A DNA stretch of 64,000 bases from Rhodococcus triatomae (GTDB taxonomy: Bacteria; Actinomycetota; Actinomycetes; Mycobacteriales; Mycobacteriaceae), in contig NZ_CP048814.1 of NCBI RefSeq assembly GCF_014217785.1, forward strand, positions 930,001-994,000, in the 5' to 3' direction. The notes under the pieces were generated by a model, which was given only the letters and a program-made list of their open reading frames with translations, was not told the DNA's origin and searched no databases. Both the position numbers and the translations under genes were made by a program. Positions within the stretch are counted from its first letter, which is position 1. Every line of letters starts with the position of its first letter. Below, piece after piece: positions 18,093-27,222 of the stretch.

Positions 18093-19265
18093 CTACCGGA
18101 GCGCCTGCTCGATGTCGCCCACCAGGTCTGCCGCATCCTCGATGCCGACCGACAGCCGCACCAGATCGTCGGGCACCTCGAGGGCGGAGCCCGCGGTGGA
18201 CGCGTGCGTCATCGCGCCGGGGTGCTCGATGAGCGATTCGACACCACCGAGCGATTCGGCGAGGGTGAACACCTCGGTGCGGGAGCAGAAGTCGAGTGCC
18301 GCCTGCTTGCCTCCGGCGAGCCGGACCGAGATCATGCCGCCGAATCGCCGCATCTGCCGCGCCGCCGTCGCGTGGCCGGGATGCGAGTCCAGACCCGGGT
18401 AGATGACGTGGGAGACGGCCGCGTGCCCGGTGAGGAGATCGACGATCTTCTCGGCGTTGTCACTGTGCCGTTCCATCCGCAGGGCGAGGGTCTTGATGCC
18501 GCGCAGCGTGAGGAAGGCGTCGAACGGCCCCGGCACCGCACCCGCACCGTTCTGCAGGAAGGCGAACGCCGCGTCCAGTTCCTCGTCGTCGGTCACCAGG
18601 GCGCCACCGACGACGTCGGAGTGGCCGCCGATGTACTTGGTGGTCGAGTGCAGCGCGATGTCGGCGCCCAGTTGGAGCGGCTGCTGCAGATAGGGCGAGG
18701 CGAACGTGTTGTCGACGACCAGCTTGGCGCCACCCTCGTGGGCGATGTCCGCGAGCGCCTCGATGTCGCCGATGTTGAGCAGCGGGTTGGTCGGCGTCTC
18801 GATCCACACGAGCTTCGTGTTCGGGCGGATCGCCGCACGTACCTCGTCGACGTCACTGACCGCGGCCGGGGTGTACTCGATACCCCACTGCGTGAACACC
18901 TTGTCGATGAGCCGGAAGGTGCCGCCGTAGGCGTCGTTCGGGATCACCAGGTGGTCGCCGGGGCGCAGCGCCGCCCGGAGCACGCAATCGGTGGCCGCCA
19001 TGCCCGACCCGAACGCTCTTCCGTACGTTCCCGATTCGAGGGCGGCGAGGTTCGCCTCGAGCGGACGGCGAGTGGGGTTGCCGGTGCGGGCGTACTCGAA
19101 GCCGTCGCGCATGCCGCCGACACCGTCCTGGGCGAACGTCGAACTCGCGTAGATCGGGACGTTCACTGCGCCGGTCTGCGGATCCGGGTCGTATCCCGCG
19201 TGCACGGCCTTGGTGGAAAACCCGGCCCAGCTGATGTCGTCCGCCTTGCTGCGCTGCTCGCTCAT
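18093..19265 (-). CDS. metB: cystathionine gamma-synthase
   Basis: This PLP enzyme joins an activated homoserine with cysteine to form cystathionine, in transsulfuration toward methionine. It has 390 residues, the family's usual length. PLP Lys210 sits in ALHSTTKYIGGHSDVVGG. Also present are YARTGNPTRRPLE and FGSGMAATDC near the cofactor pocket, and SLGGVESLIEHPGAMTHAS at the C-terminus. The start (MSEQRSKADDISWAGFSTKAVHAGY) fits Rv1079. Together with cbs at 19937 it links homocysteine and cysteine metabolism. A cystathionine gamma-lyase role is a possible alternative in this fold type. Confidence 0.92.
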   Translation of the reverse strand: MSEQRSKADDISWAGFSTKAVHAGYDPDPQTGAVNVPIYASSTFAQDGVGGMRDGFEYARTGNPTRRPLEANLAALESGTYGRAFGSGMAATDCVLRAALRPGDHLVIPNDAYGGTFRLIDKVFTQWGIEYTPAAVSDVDEVRAAIRPNTKLVWIETPTNPLLNIGDIEALADIAHEGGAKLVVDNTFASPYLQQPLQLGADIALHSTTKYIGGHSDVVGGALVTDDEELDAAFAFLQNGAGAVPGPFDAFLTLRGIKTLALRMERHSDNAEKIVDLLTGHAAVSHVIYPGLDSHPGHATAARQMRRFGGMISVRLAGGKQAALDFCSRTEVFTLAESLGGVESLIEHPGAMTHASTAGSALEVPDDLVRLSVGIEDAADLVGDIEQALR

Positions 19266-19347
19266 GGCACCAGCCTAATAGCTCGCGGTACCGGCCCGAT
19301 GGGCGCCGCCCGCGTCGGCTTCCCGGCTCGAGTCGGGCCCCGCTCGA

Positions 19348-19896
19348 TCAGCCCCGCAGCGACTCCGCGATCGCGACGGCCACGTCCAGATCGAGGTCGG
19401 GAGTGTCCTCCTGCGCGGCGACCACGACGGAGATCAGGTGCGTGGGCGTCTGCAACCCGACGCCCACCGTGCGCAATGCCACCGCCCCGAGCGCGGCCAC
19501 CCGCTCGTCGGTGACCGCACTGTCGTCGTCCCGGATGAGCGCGATGATCTCGGGATCGACGTCCTTGGCGGTCACGTTGACACTCACCGCGGCGCCGCGG
19601 CTGCCGGTCCACACGCACATCGTGGTGCCCGCGACCCCGGGCACGTCCTGCGGAGTGTCGGAGACTGCCGGCACCAGGGGAGCGATCACCGCCGACAGGC
19701 TCGCGCAGTCCGTCGCGGCACCGGCCGCCGTGCGTTCGGGTGGTGTGGGGACCGAACCCGACGTCGTCGCACCGACGGACCCCTCCCCGGCCGCGACGGC
19801 GGTGCCGTCCACCGTGTTACTGCATCCGGTGAGCGCTGCGGCAGCGGCCACGGCCGTTCCGATCAGGACCATCCGCGGACGCGGTCGTACCCACAT
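19348..19896 (-). CDS. putative lipoprotein, DUF3558-like
   Basis: The protein has 182 residues from the ATG at 19896, preceded by AGGGGG. The N-terminus is a lipoprotein signal (MWVRPRPRMVLIGTAVAAAA, then LTGC with lipidated Cys30). A Ser/Thr/Pro-rich linker and a small alpha/beta domain with two cysteines (TDCASLSA and TTMCVWTG) follow, as in DUF3558-type actinobacterial lipoproteins. Function unknown. It lies between cbs and metB on the same strand with short gaps and may be in their operon. Confidence 0.75.
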   Translation of the reverse strand: MWVRPRPRMVLIGTAVAAAAALTGCSNTVDGTAVAAGEGSVGATTSGSVPTPPERTAAGAATDCASLSAVIAPLVPAVSDTPQDVPGVAGTTMCVWTGSRGAAVSVNVTAKDVDPEIIALIRDDDSAVTDERVAALGAVALRTVGVGLQTPTHLISVVVAAQEDTPDLDLDVAVAIAESLRG

Positions 19897-19936
19897 GCCA
19901 TTCCCCCTGTCGACAGCGCTGCCCTCCGGAGACCTC

Positions 19937-21322
19937 TCAGGCGCCGGAGCTGATGAATCCGAGCAGGTCGTGGCGCGTGATGACCCCGACCGGCTTGCCG
20001 TCGTCCACGACCATGAGTGCGTCGCTGTCCCCGAGCGCCTTGGTCGCGGCGCCGACGGGCTCGCCCGCACCGATCAGCGGGAACGGCTTGCTCATGTGCT
20101 TCTCCACCGGGTCCGCGAGCTGCGCACGGCCCTCGAAGACGGCGCTGAGCAGATCACGCTCGGTGACGCTGCCCGCCACCTCGCCTGCCATGATCGGCGG
20201 TTCGGCACCGACGACGGGCATCTGCGAGACGCCGTACTCGCGCAGGATCTCGATCGCGTCACGCAGGGTCTCGGACGGATGGGTGTGCACCAGATCGGGC
20301 AACTTGCCGGATTTGCCGCGCAACACGTCACCCACGGTCTTCTCGTCGTTCTTGCCGTCGAGCGGGGTGCGCAGGAATCCGTAGGACGCCATCCACTTGT
20401 CGTTGAAGATCTTCGACAGGTATCCGCGGCCGCCGTCCGGCAGCAGGACGACGACGAGCGCGTCCGGGCCCTCACGCCGCGCGATCTCGAGCGCGGCGAC
20501 GACGGCCATGCCGCAGGACCCGCCGACGAGCAGGCCTTCCTCGCGCGCCAGGCGACGGGTCATCTCGAACGAGTCGGCATCGGAGACCGCGATGATCTCG
20601 TCCGGGATGGACGGGTCGTAGGCGCTGGGCCAGAAGTCCTCCCCGACGCCTTCGACGAGGTAGGGCCGGCCGGTGCCGCCGGAGTAGACCGATCCCTCCG
20701 GATCCGCGCCGATCACCTTGACCTTCCCGCCGGACATCTCCTTGAGGTAGCGGCCGGTACCGGTGATCGTTCCGCCGGTGCCGACGCCGGCGACGAAGTG
20801 GGTGATCGCGCCGTCCGTGTCGGCCCAGATCTCGGGACCCGTGGTCTCGTAGTGGCTCTCCGGACCGCCCGGGTTGGAGTACTGGTTGGGCTTCCAGCCG
20901 CCCGGCAGCTCCCGCGCGAGGCGATCGGAGACGCTGTAGTAGCTGTCCGGATGATCCGGCGGCACCGCCGTCGGGCACACCACGACCTCGGCGCCGTAGG
21001 CGCGCAGCACGTTGCGCTTGTCCTCACTGACCTTGTCGGGGCACACGAACACGCACTTGTAACCGCGCTGCTGGGCGACGAGGGCGAGTCCGATACCGGT
21101 GTTCCCGGACGTCGGTTCGACGATGGTGCCCCCGGGCTTCAGTTCGCCGGACACCTCGGCGGCGTCCACCATCTTGACGGCGATCCGGTCCTTCGAGCTT
21201 CCGCCGGGGTTGAGGTACTCGATCTTCGCGGCGACCGTCCCGTAGTTCTCGCCGACAACGGAGTTGAGCTTGACCAGAGGGGTGTTGCCGACGAGATCGA
21301 CGACGTGTTCCGCAATGCGCAT
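19937..21322 (-). CDS. cbs: cystathionine beta-synthase
   Basis: This PLP enzyme condenses serine with homocysteine to cystathionine, or makes H2S from cysteine. It has 461 residues. The catalytic fold type II domain has Lys44 in PGGSSKDRIAVKM, TSGNTGIGLA, and GTGGTITGTGRYLKE at the phosphate loop. Two C-terminal CBS domains follow (about 340-395 and 405-461), as in Rv1077. These may bind an adenosyl ligand and stabilise the enzyme. ATG at 21322. It is divergent from the SGNH hydrolase with a 131-base spacer. Confidence 0.95.
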   Translation of the reverse strand: MRIAEHVVDLVGNTPLVKLNSVVGENYGTVAAKIEYLNPGGSSKDRIAVKMVDAAEVSGELKPGGTIVEPTSGNTGIGLALVAQQRGYKCVFVCPDKVSEDKRNVLRAYGAEVVVCPTAVPPDHPDSYYSVSDRLARELPGGWKPNQYSNPGGPESHYETTGPEIWADTDGAITHFVAGVGTGGTITGTGRYLKEMSGGKVKVIGADPEGSVYSGGTGRPYLVEGVGEDFWPSAYDPSIPDEIIAVSDADSFEMTRRLAREEGLLVGGSCGMAVVAALEIARREGPDALVVVLLPDGGRGYLSKIFNDKWMASYGFLRTPLDGKNDEKTVGDVLRGKSGKLPDLVHTHPSETLRDAIEILREYGVSQMPVVGAEPPIMAGEVAGSVTERDLLSAVFEGRAQLADPVEKHMSKPFPLIGAGEPVGAATKALGDSDALMVVDDGKPVGVITRHDLLGFISSGA

Positions 21323-21453
21323 GCTCCCATCGTCCCAGATGGCACCGCCCGGTGCTCACGGACGTCCCGCGCCGCGGACGGCCGGCGACTAGATTGGGAT
21401 CGACACACACCACGACGGTGAAGGTCTTCCGGACGCGGGAGGGGTGAACTCCG

Positions 21454-22407
21454 GTGGCGCGACTCACCCGGCGGACGGGTCTGGCGGCGAGCGCGGCGGC
21501 GGTCGTCGCGGGTTCCGGCGCGGGCACGCTCTCGTGGGTGGCCTATCACTATCTGATGTCCCAGGCGGGCGCGGCTCGCGGAGTGATCGGCCGCAACGTC
21601 GCCAAGCCACCCGAGGCGGACGGCGTCTACGTTCCCGGCGAGAGCGGCTGTCGACGGTGGTATCGGGGCGACCCGTTCGACCTGCACCTGATGATCTTCG
21701 GCGACTCCACCGCCGCCGGGGTGGGATGTGCGACGGCGCAGGAGGTCCCCGGCGTCCAGATCGCGCGGCGGCTCGCGGACGAGACCGGCAAACGGATCCG
21801 GCTCAGTACCAAGGCCATCGGCGGTGCCACGTCCAAGGGGCTCAGCGGCCAGGTGGACGCGATGTTCGTGGCCGGCCCGCCACCCGATGCGGCAGTGATC
21901 CTGATCGGGGCCAACGACGTCACCAGGAAGAACTCGATCCGTGCGTCCGCTCGCCGGCTCGGCTCCGCAGTGCGCCGCCTCCGCGAGCGCGACTGCGAGG
22001 TGGTCGTCGGCACCTGCCCGGACCTCGGAGTCGTCACCGCGATACCGCAGCCGTTGCGCACGGTGGTCCGCACCTGGGGGTTGCGGCTCGCGCGGGCACA
22101 GGCCCAGGCCACCCGCACTGCCGGCGGGCACGCGGTACCGCTCGCGGACCTGCTGAGCCGGGAGTTTCTCGCCGCCCCGGACCGGCTCTTCTCACCGGAC
22201 GGGTTCCACCCCTCGGCCGCCGGCTACGAGCTCGCCGCCGAGCAGATCGTTCCGGTGCTGGCCTCGGCGCTGGGCCTCTGGCACGGCGGTCCCCTCCCGG
22301 ATCTTCCCGAGGTCTCCGAATCCGCACCGCCGGGACCGGCGGGGCGCGGCCTCACCCGGGTGGCCGGGGGGCCGCCCCCGCCGCAGCGCGAACCCGACGC
22401 CACGTAA
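21454..22407 (+). CDS. SGNH/GDSL hydrolase, exported (Rv1075c-like)
   Basis: The protein has 317 residues from the GTG at 21454, with GGAGGGG upstream. A Tat- or Sec-like N-terminal signal (RLTRRTGLAASAAAVVAGSG) suggests export. The SGNH blocks are FGDSTAAG (nucleophile Ser), a glycine in the IGGATSKG stretch, LIGANDV (Asn) and SPDGFHPSAAG (Asp, His). The family contains esterases and thioesterases; Rv1075c is reported as one. The Gly/Pro-rich C-terminal tail (about 285-317) is low-complexity. It sits 69 bases upstream of the thiolase gene on the same strand. Confidence 0.9.
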   Translation: MARLTRRTGLAASAAAVVAGSGAGTLSWVAYHYLMSQAGAARGVIGRNVAKPPEADGVYVPGESGCRRWYRGDPFDLHLMIFGDSTAAGVGCATAQEVPGVQIARRLADETGKRIRLSTKAIGGATSKGLSGQVDAMFVAGPPPDAAVILIGANDVTRKNSIRASARRLGSAVRRLRERDCEVVVGTCPDLGVVTAIPQPLRTVVRTWGLRLARAQAQATRTAGGHAVPLADLLSREFLAAPDRLFSPDGFHPSAAGYELAAEQIVPVLASALGLWHGGPLPDLPEVSESAPPGPAGRGLTRVAGGPPPPQREPDAT

Positions 22408-22476
22408 ATTGTTTCCCAGACCACACGATCCGCACTGCGGCTCCAGTCCCGCAGTCGACGAAACGGAGTTCCCGCC

Positions 22477-23694
22477 ATGCCCGAGGCAGTCATCGTCTCT
22501 GCAGTTCGCTCGCCCATCGGGCGCGCCATGAAGGGGTCGTTGAAGACGATCCGGCCGGACGACCTGGCCACCCAGATGGTGGCTGCCGCACTGGCGAAGG
22601 TTCCCGCACTGGACCCGACCGAGATCGACGACCTGATCATGGGTTGCGGTCAGCCGGCAGGACAGTCCGGTTTCAACATCGGCCGCGTCGTGGCCGTCGA
22701 GCTCGGCTACGACTTCCTGCCGGGTGTGACGGTCAACCGCTACTGTTCGTCCTCGTTGCAGACCACGCGCATGGCAATGCACGCGATCCGCGCCGGTGAG
22801 GGCGACGCGTTCATCTCGGCGGGCGTCGAGTCGGTGTCGAGCTTCGTCACCGGCAACGCCGACGGCCTGCCCAACACCAAGAACCCGCTCTTCGCGGATG
22901 CCGAGGCGCTCACGGCGAAGCTCGCCGAGGGTGGCACGGCGTGGAAGGACCCGCGCGAGTCCGGCGACCTCCCCGACGTCTACATCGCGATGGGCCAGAC
23001 CGCGGAGAACGTCGCGTCGTACACGGGCATCACCCGTGAGGACCAGGACCACTGGGCAGTGCGCAGCCAGAACCGCGCCGAGGAGGCCATCAACCGTGGC
23101 TTCTTCGAGCGCGAGATCACCCCGGTGACGCTGCCGGACGGCACCGTCGTCTCCACCGACGACGGCCCGCGCGCCGGGACCACCTACGAGGGTGTCAGCC
23201 AGCTCAAGCCGGTGTTCCGCCCCGACGGGTCGGTCACCGCGGGCAACGCGTGCCCGCTCAACGACGGCGCGGCCGCCCTGGTGATCATGTCCGACACGAA
23301 GGCGAAGGCCCTCGGCCTCACCCCGCTCGCGCGGATCGTGTCCACCGCGGTGACCGGCCTGTCCCCCGAGATCATGGGGCTCGGCCCGATCGAGGCCGTG
23401 AAGAAGGCTCTCGCGCTCGCAGGCAAGGGCATCGACGACATCGACCTGTTCGAGATCAACGAGGCCTTCGCCGTCCAGGTGCTCGGCTCCGCGCGGGCAC
23501 TCGGCATCGACGAGGACAAGCTGAACGTCTCCGGCGGCGCCATCGCGCTCGGCCACCCGTTCGGTATGACCGGCGCCCGCATCACCAACACCCTGCTCAA
23601 CAACCTGCAGGAGCAGGACAAGACCTTCGGCGTCGAGACCATGTGTGTCGGTGGCGGCCAGGGTATGGCGATGGTGCTCGAGCGCCTCAGCTGA
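22477..23694 (+). CDS. fadA: acetyl-CoA C-acyltransferase (thiolase, FadA3-like)
   Basis: Thiolases cleave 3-ketoacyl-CoA in beta-oxidation. This one has 405 residues. The nucleophile Cys90 lies in NRYCSSSLQTTRMA. His and Cys of the second half appear in [16 protein letters not shown] and METMCVGGGQGMAMV. INEAFAVQVLGSARALG is the typical pre-GHP segment. The start MPEAVIVSAVRSPIGRAMKG is standard. It corresponds to Rv1074c, the end of the conserved block, and is separate from the steroid-region thiolase at 59323. A strong terminator follows. Confidence 0.93.
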   Translation: MPEAVIVSAVRSPIGRAMKGSLKTIRPDDLATQMVAAALAKVPALDPTEIDDLIMGCGQPAGQSGFNIGRVVAVELGYDFLPGVTVNRYCSSSLQTTRMAMHAIRAGEGDAFISAGVESVSSFVTGNADGLPNTKNPLFADAEALTAKLAEGGTAWKDPRESGDLPDVYIAMGQTAENVASYTGITREDQDHWAVRSQNRAEEAINRGFFEREITPVTLPDGTVVSTDDGPRAGTTYEGVSQLKPVFRPDGSVTAGNACPLNDGAAALVIMSDTKAKALGLTPLARIVSTAVTGLSPEIMGLGPIEAVKKALALAGKGIDDIDLFEINEAFAVQVLGSARALGIDEDKLNVSGGAIALGHPFGMTGARITNTLLNNLQEQDKTFGVETMCVGGGQGMAMVLERLS

Positions 23695-23730
23695 GCCGGG
23701 TCCCCGGATCGGGGAAGGGCACAGAACGAC

Positions 23731-23766
23731 GAAGGGCGGTCCCCCGAGGGGGACCGCCCTTCTTTG
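23731..23766 (+). terminator. intrinsic terminator after fadA
   Basis: GAAGGGCGGTCCCCC pairs with GGGGGACCGCCCTTC across a 2-base GA turn and is followed by TTTG. It can serve both the thiolase gene and the convergent Bax-inhibitor gene. Confidence 0.9.
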
Positions 23767-23789
23767 TCGACTTGTCGACGAGCCGAGTC

Positions 23790-24641
23790 CTAGTCGCTGT
23801 TGAAGTAGCTCAGCAGGCGCAGGATCTCGACGTACAGCCAGACCAGGGTGACGGTGAGGCCGAGAGCGACGCCCCACGCGGCCTTCTCCGGCGCCTGGGC
23901 GCGGATCAGCTTGTCTGCCGAATCGAAGTCCAGCAGGAAGCTGAACGCGGCGAGTCCGATGCACACGAGGCTGAAGATGATCGCGACCGGACCGCCGTCG
24001 CGCAGGATGCCCGCGCTTCCGGTGAACAGGCCGATGACCAGGTTGCCGATCGCCAGGACCAGCACACCGAAGATGCCGCCGATGATCATTCGGGTGAGTC
24101 GAGGGGTGACCCGGATGGCGCCGGTCTTGTAGACGACCAGCATGCCGAAGAAGACGCCGAACGTGCCGAGGACCGCCTGGGCGATCAGCGTGGAGCCGCC
24201 GACACCGCCGAACGCGACGTCCGTGAAGAGGAAGGACAGCGCACCGAGGAAGAAGCCCTCGGCGACCGCGTAGGCGAGCACGATCCCCGGGTTGTCCATC
24301 TTGCGGCCGAAGGTGGCGACGAGCACCAGGCCGAGTCCGACGAGACCGCCGCCGACCACGAACGGCACGGCCAGCCCGTTGTTGTTGCTCACCATGAAGT
24401 ACGAGATGATCGCGGTGATCGACAGGACACCGAGCGTGATACCGGTCTTGGTGACGACGTCGTCGATCGTCATGGCCCGCTGAGTGGGACCGGTCTGGTA
24501 GGGATCGGCCTGCGTGTACTGCGGCTGGCCGAACTGCTGGGTGACCTGCGAGGCGCCCGCCGTCGCAGATCCGAACGAGGCGTAACCGCCGCCCTCTTGT
24601 TTGGGCAGGTTACGGAACACCGGGTTGCTGGTGGTGCGCAC
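23790..24641 (-). CDS. Bax inhibitor-1/YccA-family membrane protein
   Basis: This integral membrane protein has about 283 residues and seven predicted helices from about residue 75. The N-terminal tail (VRTTSNPVFRNLPKQ) is a recurring start of actinobacterial members. The GTG at 24641 is chosen for that reason and because GAAGGG lies about ten bases upstream; a longer start at 24707 is possible. The family includes calcium-leak channels and protease regulators. Near the C-terminus, FLLDFDSADKLI contains the acidic di-Asp element seen in BI-1 proteins. Physiological role unknown here. Confidence 0.88.
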   Translation of the reverse strand: MRTTSNPVFRNLPKQEGGGYASFGSATAGASQVTQQFGQPQYTQADPYQTGPTQRAMTIDDVVTKTGITLGVLSITAIISYFMVSNNNGLAVPFVVGGGLVGLGLVLVATFGRKMDNPGIVLAYAVAEGFFLGALSFLFTDVAFGGVGGSTLIAQAVLGTFGVFFGMLVVYKTGAIRVTPRLTRMIIGGIFGVLVLAIGNLVIGLFTGSAGILRDGGPVAIIFSLVCIGLAAFSFLLDFDSADKLIRAQAPEKAAWGVALGLTVTLVWLYVEILRLLSYFNSD

Positions 24642-24786
24642 CGTGTACGTCCCTTCTGATGGCTGGCCGGACTGATCCGGTTTGTCTGACTGTCCAACGT
24701 TCCCCACGGGCGGCGAGTTCCCACCCCGGATCCGCTCAGGACATTTCGGACTCTACCGGTGGAGGTTCCACCGGTGCCAGGCGAGC

Positions 24787-25941
24787 CTAGTCGGGTATCG
24801 GCACGATCGAGCGGGCGACGGTGAACTTCGGGCCCCGTGCGACGTGGCGCGTCGGACCCACGAGCCGCTCGAGCGCGGAGCGATACCCGAGATGGGTGTT
24901 GAACACGGTCCACAGCTCGCCACCCGGGCGCAGCACCCGCCCCGCGGCCTCGAACATCTTCCGGGCACCGCCGGTGTGGACGGCCGCGCCGACGTGGAAG
25001 GGAGGGTTGCACACGACGAGGTCCACGCTCGCGTCGGGAAGCGTGGACATCGCGTCGTCCCGCAGCGTGCGCACGCGATCGGCGACGCCGTTCGCCGCGG
25101 CGGTCGCGGCGGCCGAGGCGACCGCCGCGGCCGACTGGTCGGTGGCCGTGACCACGAGCTCCGGGTGCCTGCGAGCGAGGGAGACGGCGAGGATGCCGCT
25201 GCCACAACCGAGATCGACCGCGGTACGCACCTGCGGGCTCGGTGCGGGAAGGTGCTCGAGCAGGAAGCGGGTGCCGATGTCGAGGGTGGCGCCGGCGAAG
25301 ACGGCCCCGTGGGCGACGACGGTGAGGTCGATGTCGGCGACGTACTCGGTCACCGGGTACGTCGCGGGACCGGGCACGGGCCCGGACGCGACGAGGACTC
25401 GGGCCTTCTGCCTGCCCCGGCTCGGTCGGACGTGCTCGAACGAGCGCCCGAGGACGTCGTTCATCGCGAGGGTCATGTGTTTGTCGCGGCCACCGGCGTA
25501 GACGACGACCTCGGGATCGGCCGCCCGCGCGATCGTCTCGGCGCCCTCGGCCAGTTCCGCCAGCGAGCGCGGTACCTGGAGGAGCACCACCCGGGCGCCC
25601 TCCACCAGCGTGGTGCCGAGCGGGAGAGTGCGGTAGCAGCCGTCCCGCAGGGTGTCCCGCGCATTCGCGGCGAGTGCGAGTTCCCCGGTCAGCGGGTCCT
25701 GGTGGACCCGGATTCCCGTGGCCCCGTGACGCACGGCGGCGCCGAGAGTCAGTGCCCCGTAGTGGTCGCCGATGACGACGACACTCCCGGCGGGCGCGGC
25801 GGACAGTGCGTCGTCGGCCTCGTCGAGGATCAACCGGTCCGCGGCATCGACCGCGAACAGGTTGGGCGCCTCGACGTCCGGCCGACGTCGGAGTGTGCCG
25901 AACAGCGCGTCGAGCGCACCCGGCCCGTCGGCTCGATCCAC
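24787..25941 (-). CDS. class I SAM methyltransferase, RlmG/RsmC-like rRNA guanine N2 type
   Basis: The protein has 384 residues. The C-terminal methyltransferase domain (about 190-384) has motif I VDLGCGSGILAVSLA and the N2-guanine catalytic motif CNPPFHVG. The N-terminal half is a degenerate copy of the fold, as in RsmC and RlmG. It therefore probably methylates a guanine of 16S or 23S rRNA; which one is not clear. The GTG start overlaps the nitroreductase stop by one base (TAGTG), so the two are translationally coupled. Confidence 0.85.
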   Translation of the reverse strand: MDRADGPGALDALFGTLRRRPDVEAPNLFAVDAADRLILDEADDALSAAPAGSVVVIGDHYGALTLGAAVRHGATGIRVHQDPLTGELALAANARDTLRDGCYRTLPLGTTLVEGARVVLLQVPRSLAELAEGAETIARAADPEVVVYAGGRDKHMTLAMNDVLGRSFEHVRPSRGRQKARVLVASGPVPGPATYPVTEYVADIDLTVVAHGAVFAGATLDIGTRFLLEHLPAPSPQVRTAVDLGCGSGILAVSLARRHPELVVTATDQSAAAVASAAATAAANGVADRVRTLRDDAMSTLPDASVDLVVCNPPFHVGAAVHTGGARKMFEAAGRVLRPGGELWTVFNTHLGYRSALERLVGPTRHVARGPKFTVARSIVPIPD

Positions 25942-26630
25942 TACTCGCTCACCCAGTCCGCGACCTCGTCGATCGCCTCGCGCGTGGTGCGGAAGCCGTT
26001 GACCGGGTGTTCGTCGTCGGCGTACCCGAACGAGATGGCGCACACGACCTTCCGGTCCTCGGGCAGGGCGAAGAACTCGTGCAGGTACGGCGCGCTGCCG
26101 GCGAGGGCGGCCTGCGGAATCGTCGCGACGCCCAGGCTTCGCGCGGCGAGCAGGAAGGTGCCGACGTAGAGCCCGCAGTCGACGGCACCGTACGTCCCGA
26201 GCGCCTCGTCCGTGGTGATCACCGCGACGTGGGGGGCACCGAACAGATCGAAGTTCTTCATGGTCTGCGCGGCCGACGCGGCGCGGTCACCGTCCGCGAT
26301 ACCGACACTCGCGTAGAGCTGCATCGCGCAGTCCTTGCGGCGGGTGCGGTACTCACCGCGATACTCGCGCGGGAAGTCGAAATCGGGTTCCTGCGGGTGG
26401 GACACCACGTATGCGGCCAGTCCCTCGCGGAACCTCTCCGTGGCCGGGCCCTCGGTGATCGCGACCTGCCAGGGTTGGGTGTTGCACCAGGACGGCGTCC
26501 GCTGCGCCAGTTCGAGGATGCGCTCGATCGTCTCCCGGGGCACCGGGTCGGGCCGGAACGCCCGGCAGCTGATCCGGTGTTCCAGCAGCTCACTCAGGCT
26601 CTCGTCCGCCCCCACGACGATGTCCGTCAT
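25941..26630 (-). CDS. nitroreductase-family FMN oxidoreductase
   Basis: The protein has 229 residues. The FMN-binding start RISCRAFRPDPVP, the PSWCNTQPWQV stretch, and LGVATIPQAALAG near the C-terminus are family features. These enzymes reduce nitroaromatics, quinones or enones with NAD(P)H as homodimers. The ATG at 26630 gives MTDIVVGADESLSELL; longer readings would run into the Fur promoter. Divergent from the Fur-family gene (97-base spacer) and upstream of the methyltransferase. Substrate unknown. Confidence 0.88.
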   Translation of the reverse strand: MTDIVVGADESLSELLEHRISCRAFRPDPVPRETIERILELAQRTPSWCNTQPWQVAITEGPATERFREGLAAYVVSHPQEPDFDFPREYRGEYRTRRKDCAMQLYASVGIADGDRAASAAQTMKNFDLFGAPHVAVITTDEALGTYGAVDCGLYVGTFLLAARSLGVATIPQAALAGSAPYLHEFFALPEDRKVVCAISFGYADDEHPVNGFRTTREAIDEVADWVSE

Positions 26631-26696
26631 CTCACGGCTCCTCTCGGTCGACGGGTCCGAGTCTCGCACGCGGGCATTCTCCGGATTCGGCCGCTT

Positions 26697-26713
26697 CATG
26701 GATCGACTCCATG
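26697..26713. promoter_or_regulatory. inverted repeat upstream of Fur-family gene
   Basis: CATGGA and TCCATG flank TCGAC, 15 bases before the GTG start at 26728. The position fits autoregulation by the Fur protein of the furA-katA pair and could also affect the divergent nitroreductase. The repeat is short, so confidence is modest. Confidence 0.4.
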
Positions 26714-26727
26714 TACGTTGTCGAAGT

Positions 26728-27165
26728 GTGACGGGCGACACACATCCGGAGCTGGCGCTGAGACTGCGCGCGGCCGGTCTCCGGGTCACCGCTCCACGAG
26801 TCGCCGTCCTCGACGAGGTCGGCAGGCACCCCCACGTCGATGCCGACACGGTGGCCTCGGGTGTGCGCGCCCAGATCGGGTCGGTCTCGACCCAGGCGGT
26901 GTACGACGTGCTGCGCGCGCTGACCGGCGTCGGCCTGATCCGCCGGATCGAGCCGGCGGGCTCTCCTGCCCGCTACGAGACGCGGGTCGGCGACAACCAT
27001 CATCACCTCGTCTGCCGATCCTGTGGATCGATCCGCGACGTGGACTGCGCCACCGGGCGGACGCCGTGCCTGACGCCCGATGCCGACCACGGCTTCCTCG
27101 TCGACGAGGCGGAGGTCGTCTACTGGGGCATCTGCCCTTCCTGCCGCGAGTCCGCCGGGCCGTGA
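26728..27165 (+). CDS. furA: Fur-family regulator (FurA/peroxide type)
   Basis: The regulator has 145 residues. The N-terminal winged helix (about 1-80) reads PELALRLRAAGLRVTAPRVAVLDEV. The dimerisation domain has the metal motif NHHHLVCRSCG and a second CPSC pair near the C-terminus, the structural Cys4 zinc site. The GTG at 26728 is chosen because the protein then begins like FurA. It precedes katA by 57 bases, the classic FurA-catalase arrangement, so it probably represses katA until oxidised by peroxide. Iron versus peroxide sensing cannot be separated by sequence alone. Confidence 0.9.
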   Translation: MTGDTHPELALRLRAAGLRVTAPRVAVLDEVGRHPHVDADTVASGVRAQIGSVSTQAVYDVLRALTGVGLIRRIEPAGSPARYETRVGDNHHHLVCRSCGSIRDVDCATGRTPCLTPDADHGFLVDEAEVVYWGICPSCRESAGP

Positions 27166-27222
27166 ACCGGCCCCCACACGTTCGTTCTCGTGTCCGTCAG
27201 CCCCCAACGGAAAGGATTCACA

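Noticed and set aside
19403-21421. 672-residue frame antisense to cbs and the lipoprotein gene
   Set aside because: No domain and it spans two supported genes; typical of high-GC third-position bias.
22192-23964. 590-residue frame antisense to SGNH hydrolase and thiolase
   Set aside because: Antisense shadow without motif; runs through the terminator.
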